This document shows, piece by piece, positions 58,118 through 64,000 of a stretch of 64,000 nt of DNA. How positions within the stretch are numbered: the stretch's first letter is position 1; each line of letters opens with the position of its first letter. This DNA comes from Aptenodytes patagonicus (Eukaryota > Chordata > Aves > Sphenisciformes > Spheniscidae). Below the pieces are notes generated by a model. It ran no database searches. It worked only from the letters and a program-made list of their open reading frames with translations, and was not told the DNA's origin. The position numbers and the translations under genes are program-made. The stretch spans positions 7,323,501-7,387,500 of the forward strand of contig NC_134963.1 in assembly GCF_965638725.1 (NCBI RefSeq), read 5' to 3'.

Positions 58118-61100
58118 TTTATTAAATATCTTTACAATTCATTTAAATGTATTTACAGAACTATTCCTGCATAAGTTATACCTCAGACATGAAATTCACA
58201 TAATTGCCTCTTAGGTAAGCATAGATGATAGTCTCATTTTAACAACAACAAAAAAAGCATCCTCATTAGATACAGACTCAGATTTGCTTCATTATTTCAG
58301 CTATCTTTGTAAGAAACTACTTCATACAGTCAGTTCCTACACACGCAGTCTGGTTTTTTGCCCTGGAGAAAGGATGTCCGTTAGCGGGAGACAGAGATTC
58401 CACCACAAAATCCCTCCCATCTTCGCCAGACCTTCGCCTCGCCCTTCTCCTTTACTCGGTCGTAACTGTCTGGTCCCAAAAGCTGGTTTTCGGTTTGGTT
58501 TCTTTTCGGCCATACCTTCTTCACAAACAGGAAGAAAGTGCATTTAGAGGGAAACTGTATGTCGCAGGTCTCCCAAAGATAGCCATAAAAGTAGCAAGGA
58601 ACCACAGAGTTTTTCCCATTCACCACATCTTAGCCCTGTTTGACCCAAATACCTAGTAACGCCGCTGCAGAAATCCCAGCTCCTGCCAGCCCCGTTACGT
58701 TACGTGGTTACTGGTGTATGGAACTCTTCCTCTTCCTTCCGACCACCGCCCCCGAACCACCAGCTCCTGTAACACGCACGCCCCCCCTGCAGCGGCTGAA
58801 AGGCAGCCTGTGCTCCGCTCACGCACACTGCCGTTTCACAGAACACCCTTCTTGTACGTTCCTCTCGTGAACGGTCACCATAATCTAATTCCTAGGAAGT
58901 GTTACTGCTTCATGCATCGTTTAAAATTATTTCGATAGTATGGGCCCTGTCATTTCCTTTCCCAAAAATTTATTGTGCGCAGACAGCTTAAGTTCATAGG
59001 AAGAAAATAGGTTTGATATGTTTAGAGTGCACATCTTAAAAAAAAAAAGAAAAAAAAGAAAACCAAAAACAATCAAGCATGTGATAAAAATATCAATTCT
59101 TTATAATACAGTATTGCTTTATAAACAGATGGAAAAGCTATAAGCTTTACTGGTCTTTGGTGTGTCCGGTGAGGGATAAACTCATGATTTGTAAATCAAA
59201 ATCCAAATTTGTTCATTATTAAAAAAAAAAAGTAATAATCACGATGTGATATGAGGCAAATGGCTTTGTAGCTACTGCTCAGCTAAGAACGGCTTTAACG
59301 GAGAGCGCGAGGCTTGGCGTCACACCCGCCAGGCAGCACGGTTCAGCTTTGGAGAAGGCTGGCCGAGTTTCTCCGCTCGGGGATTCCAGACCCCGGACCA
59401 GCAGCGGCAGAGTACAGCGCACGCAACACCTCAGGCCGGGGGTAAGCACCTTCGCCATACGCGTCCATCCGACCGGCACGCGTCTCCCGGTGTATAGTTC
59501 TAGAAAGCGGGGGGGGAAAATAACGAGGGCTGGGGACGAGCGCGCTGAGAGCGAGGGGTCCGAGTGCAGCACAGCCCAGGTCTGCAGGGGCATCATTTTA
59601 AGGTAAGTTCAAGGGAAAGAACAATTGATCAAATCTGCTCTAATCAAGAAGCGTGACAGTAAATACTGGAGAATAAAATGTAAAGAGACCCAGATTTGAG
59701 AGAGACCCCCCCCTCCCAAATGCTAGAAACAAAGCCCTGTACTGCAGCGTGAATACATTCCTTCTAACGAGACAGCTGGACACAGCTTGTTCAATTTTAA
59801 AAAACAACAAGGACTGACGATTTGTGCAAAGTTGTCCACCACTCGCTGTTCCACGGATCGCAAAACTAATTAGTTTTTCTTCATTAATATAATCCTCCCC
59901 ATACCCTCACCAAAATAGCATTTTGGTCAAGTTAGGGTAGTTAAGGCATTTTGACGAGTAATGATTTAAAATAGATAGCTAACATGCCAATTTAGGAATA
60001 GCAGATAAATTACTGAAGAGCTTCCAAATTAATCACTTATTATAAATGAAATGCCTGTTACAAGCATGACGCATTGAAATATAGTAAAATGACATGTACA
60101 TGGTACATGTTAAATGATCTTAAATAAAAGCTTGACATAGTTACGCAAATATACAGTACAAGTCCACAAAAATTCTTTAAACAAGTTGAGGTAACCTCAA
60201 ACTTAAACAGTTTTAATACAATAAACCAGGTAGTAAAAATCTCCTTTTGAGAGCAGGTAAGATTACTTACTGACCGAGTTTAACTGCACTCACCTAAACA
60301 GCAACATTACCCGACTTTTTATATATAAAAACATGGCTTTAATTTATTTCTACATACTTTTCTACCAGCAAAAAAGTTAATGAAAAACTGACCAAAAATA
60401 TATATATCTTTACAGCTATCAGCTTTTTGTATGAACCTCGGGAAAGAAAAAGGAAAGCTTGCTGGAACGGGGGGAACGAATGTGAGCTACTGTAATTCAA
60501 AAGGAAATGTAATATTGCAAAGTGGCTGTTAGGTGACTGTAAACATCATTAAGGTTCATTCCGAAAACCCTAAACTTTAGTTACTGAAATGTAAGTTTTG
60601 CTGATTATTCATTAAGAGTTTCCATTTACGTACTTACTGCTGCTGCCACAGCCTAAGAAAGAGGTGCTTGTCTGAGAATCAGAAAGATAAGGATCAACTG
60701 GACTTAAACTGGTGCAGCATATTCTGTTCTACACAAGCGAGAATGGCAATTGTTAACACAAATTATGTTTCGTTAACAACAGAATTATCTACCAAAAGTG
60801 AAGACGTTCAGAGTTGAGGATGATCTGTTCTTTGTGCAACTTCCCACTGTAGCATTTATGCCGTATCATCCCGCGCTGGTGAGATGGGTTAAAATGCTGA
60901 AAGGACCTCAACTTTGGCCAGCTCGGCTTTTTGAGACTGAGTTAAGATTTTTGTCAAAAAAACAAAAGAAAACAAAAAACCCCCAGCATTATCCACAGCC
61001 AAAACATCCAGATACCAGGCCCATTACGGACGAATGATCTGCAGAACTTTTAAGATCACAGTTAAGCACCTGAAATCACAAAACACATTTGCATCCATAT

Positions 61101-61709
61101 AACTTGAACTAAGTATGTTTTTTGAAATTTCGTACTAGAAAAGGCTCCTAGGCTGACACCATGTATGGCAAGAGCAGAATGTTTACAGCAGTTATAAATC
61201 TCCTGAAAACTGGAGCTTAGAAACACGAAACCTCAGCTATCACTGTTACAAGACTATGCTTATGAAACTGTGTTCTGTAACATACCCTTTAATGAATAGT
61301 GAATGTTTCTAGTAAATAGAGTAATACGCCCTCTTAGAGAGGTTCTAGCTATTGAATCTAGTTTGAAAGATGATAAACCAATCCTACTCCTTTGAAAGTA
61401 AGTCACATTTCGAACGCAGTAACGATGTGGGATTGATCCTCCCCCTTTTAAGGACAATGACTAAGCTCTGAAAGACATGCTTCAAGCCTTGAGCTTCTTC
61501 ATTTCTTGCTGGCAGACAAAGACCAGTGTACTACGAGAGTGGTTCTTAACAAGGACTTCAGTTGCGTCTCAAGACAGGCAACGAGCTCGAGAACCGGCTG
61601 CCGAGATCAGCTGCGAAGGAAGAAAGCAATCCTGCCAGCAGGAAACCGTACGTGTGAAGCTAGGAGCTCGGGGCTAACAAAAACGTCAGAAGCTGACACT
61701 CCGGGCAGA
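58100..61709 (-). other. PPTC7: PPTC7 3' untranslated region
   Basis: From the PPTC7 stop (61712-61710) the minus-strand sequence runs without a recognisable gene to an AATAAA at 58123-58118. The region is mostly AT-rich with A and T runs. Another AATAAA at 58974-58969 could give a shorter form. A long 3' UTR is known for this gene in mammals. A CpG-dense patch at about 59280-59600 stands out. The exact end needs transcript data. Confidence 0.6.
59280..59600. other. CpG-dense patch inside the PPTC7 3' UTR
   Basis: About 320 bases with many CpG dinucleotides lie between AT-rich flanks, including two ACGCGT hexamers at 59459-59464 and 59478-59483. Open frames run through it on both strands (59279-59596 minus, 59349-59606 plus), but they look like by-products of GC-rich composition. 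I recognise no protein. It could be an orphan CpG island. Confidence 0.4.
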
Positions 61710-64000
61710 TCAGTCTGTATACTCGGCCACAATAGAAAGAAGGACGGTGATGTCATCTGGTTTTCCCCCTGTAATATAAGAAAAGTAAAACTACTGCGTC
61801 AAACCGCAGTGGGTCATCTTCTTATAATCTGTGACATTCCCCCATGGAAAGCTCTTTAAAAAACAGCTTGAATATTCAAAAGTTGTTTTGTGTAGACACA
61901 AAAACTCTGCTTCCTCCACCTCCTTTCCAGAACGCAACCGAGGGTAGCAATGACATTTAACACAGCAAAAAAGCGCTCTCCTTTTAAGCTATAGTAAGAT
62001 CACAAACTACTAAAAGGAGTACAGAACCTCGAACACTGCTGTTAGCCGGCAGAGCAGAAAGCCTGTTTTCAAGCAGACTAGTTATTTATTTAATAGATTA
62101 CAAAAAACCTGACATTGCTTTGTTACAGGCAAGCTGCAATGAAAGTCGGTATCTTCTCAGGAATTTCTACTGTAAATCAAACACCTCTTTAGCATTTTCT
62201 CCAGCACTATATTACTGCATATCTTTCTAAAAGCTACTTAACATTTTTAGTAGTCACTTTTCAAACCTCAACAGCAAGAGCAATACACTCAAATCCTAGA
62301 GGAACAGCTCAGAGAAGAGGTATTTCGTTATGGAGACAGTCAAACCAGTCCTGTGGACTCGGGAGATCTGCAGTTTCATTCCCGAATGACTGAGCTTTGT
62401 AGCAACATGGAGCCCAAAGAGCTATTGTCTCCACCTTTAGGAAAGATGCTTAAGGGTCTTGCAGGAAATCCTGCCCTCCTGATCAGAGATAATGAGAACA
62501 TCTTTACTAGCAGAATTTTACTTATTTATTTATTAAAAAAAAAAAAAGAAAGAAAAAGAAAGGTGTTTGATAGGACTCTGAACTCTGCCAGGTGTCAGTA
62601 TCTGTCTAGAGCGTAGGAAGTAAAACCAACAGAGAGATCAGGACGGGGATGATAGTGGTACAAGGGTCAGAAGTTTGAACCAAAAAAACCCCAAACCAAC
62701 ACCAAAGAGTGGGCAGAATCTCAACTAAAAAGCATCAATAAAAGACCTTAAAAAAAAAAAAACCAACAACAAACACCACCACCCACACACCACCACCCAC
62801 ACACCCAAATCCAAGGAACAAGTCAAGTACAGTTTTCCTAAGAGCCCGGAGAACTTGTGCCAGGCAGGATTCCTGGAGCAGGAGTGTACATATTAGGTTA
62901 AAAAAAAATATATATATATCAGTGCACTGCGTTCTCTGCATTCCAGCTGCTTCCCCACAGGAGGCTTCTGATCAGCCGGGGCCTGGGATGACCTGCGTCA
63001 GGAGCTGGGGTCCTTGCCAAACCCCACGCGCTAGATTGGCGCTCTGCTGCCAACCACATTTCTTAACGCTCTGTTTTCCTATCGGATTCTGGAACAACAG
63101 AACTTCACTTTGCTTAAGATTTCTCAAAGATAGCAGGAGTGGGAGGAGGAGAAAAAAAATCTTACCTCTCACATTCAATCCATTGTCACATGCAAACTGT
63201 GCAAACGGCGACATGTAAGTGGGATCATATGCCAGCTCGTGAGCTTGCTCAGCAATGCTTCTTGCAGTCTGCTGTATACTCTCATAGTTGGAGTTCTAAA
63301 TTAACGAGGAAAAAAGTTTATTCTTACAAGGAAGGTAGTTGTTTTGCTGATGCGTGTCAGTTTTATAGATCCCTGACTGCCGGATCTCTCTCTCACAGAT
63401 TAGTGCACTAGTTACCACCTTCGCTTCCAAATCATAGAATCATTAAGGTTGGAAAAGACCTCTAAGATCACCGAGTCCAACCGTCGACCCAACACCACCA
63501 CCCACTAAACCATGTCCCTAAGCGCCGCATCTACATGTCTTTTAAATACTTCCAGGGATGGGGACTCAAATGGAACCCTCACCATCTTTTAGGCTTTATC
63601 AATTTGGGTTAGAACTGCAAATCTTTACAACTGAAGTCCAGACCTCTAATCCCTACCAGCAGCTACAAGACTTGGTTTTGGAGGATTTGAGAAACTTAGA
63701 AGACTAATACTCAAAATAGACTAAACAGTCTCACCTGAGGGAAGTAGGATATTTGACAGCTATACTAGCAGTTCTCACTGAAAGAACCATCGTTCCCCCA
63801 CAAAGTAGGCTCTGTTGAAGTAATTATGTTTTACCCCGAATGCGAAGTCTTACTTCTCTGACCCTCTTACGCAAATCGACAAGAGCACACTTGGGGAGAA
63901 GGGGCGCTTTAAAAGTTAGATGAGAAAAAAAATTTATCGAGCATGCAAACTTTCTACGGACCACATTTTAAGTGCCTTTTTTTTTTCCCCTGTTTCAGTA
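61710..64000 (-). CDS. PPTC7: PPTC7 mitochondrial PP2C-type phosphatase, last two coding exons (partial)
   Basis: PPTC7 is a PP2C-family, metal-dependent Ser/Thr phosphatase of mitochondria, needed for mitochondrial protein homeostasis and for restraining BNIP3/NIX mitophagy. On the minus strand the penultimate coding exon is 63295-63166 and encodes [37 protein letters not shown] and GLNVRG. The last is 61768-61710 and encodes [18 protein letters not shown] then TGA. They join in phase (one base plus two). The PDDIT motif holds the conserved PP2C metal-binding Asp near the C-terminus. These residues match the human end almost exactly. Bases 63296-64000 are intron and contain a CR1 fragment; the N-terminal exons lie right of the window. 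Confidence 0.95.
62757..62808. repeat. A/CA/CACC-rich simple repeat
   Basis: A run of A followed by AAC, CACC and CACA units lies in the PPTC7 intron between the last two coding exons. It is simple sequence. Confidence 0.75.
63431..63572 (-). mobile_element. CR1 LINE fragment, 3' end, less diverged copy
   Basis: On the plus strand the copy starts ATCATAGAATCATTAAGGTT and continues with GGAAAAGACCTCTAAGATCA, a GTCCAACC block and a TCCAGGGATGGGGACTC block. This is the reverse complement of an avian CR1 3' end, so the element lies on the minus strand, the same sense as PPTC7, in its intron. It keeps the typical CR1 end better than the copy at 18705 and retains CpGs, suggesting a later insertion. 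It is truncated near 63572. It is the best single piece of evidence for a bird (or other sauropsid) genome. Confidence 0.9.

Overview
The window is vertebrate nuclear DNA, most likely from a bird. All protein genes are split by GT-AG introns. Two repeats look like 3' ends of the CR1 LINE family, the dominant avian retroelement. Two CpG-rich bidirectional promoters are present, and the introns are short for a vertebrate. I recognised the genes by reading exons and comparing them with remembered vertebrate proteins; no database search was run.

Five genes sit side by side in alternating orientation. (1) RSRC2 (-): only its first coding exon (M-A) and part of intron 1, bases 1-1094. (2) KNTC1/ROD (+): 1801-41992, complete. 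I could join 63 coding exons with every phase consistent, giving an intact 2,230-residue open reading frame. (3) VPS29 (-): 43779-47673, complete, including a 12-nt alternative microexon. (4) RAD9B (+): 47942-57226, complete, 11 coding exons, 423 residues. (5) PPTC7 (-): the last two coding exons (61710-61768 and 63166-63295) and a 3' UTR of about 3.6 kb; the rest of the gene lies beyond base 64000.

The layout is divergent promoter (RSRC2/KNTC1, about 0.9-1.5 kb), convergent 3' ends (KNTC1/VPS29, about 42.4-42.7 kb), divergent promoter (VPS29/RAD9B, about 47.3-48.1 kb), convergent 3' ends (RAD9B/PPTC7, about 57.9-58.1 kb). KNTC1 acts at the kinetochore in the spindle checkpoint, RAD9B in the 9-1-1 DNA damage clamp, VPS29 in the endosomal retromer, PPTC7 in mitochondria and RSRC2 is a nuclear RS-domain protein. 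They form no operon-like system; only the shared promoters and abutting 3' ends link them.

The most notable points are: the KNTC1-VPS29 junction, which joins two blocks that are about 12 Mb apart on human chromosome 12q24; the perfectly formed VPS29 microexon; an in-frame candidate alternative terminal exon in RAD9B; a poly(A)-tailed retrocopy-like signature inside a KNTC1 intron; and a CpG-dense patch inside the PPTC7 3' UTR. I saw no tRNA, rRNA, CRISPR, endogenous retrovirus or new multigene system. Most of the sequence is intron without recognisable content.
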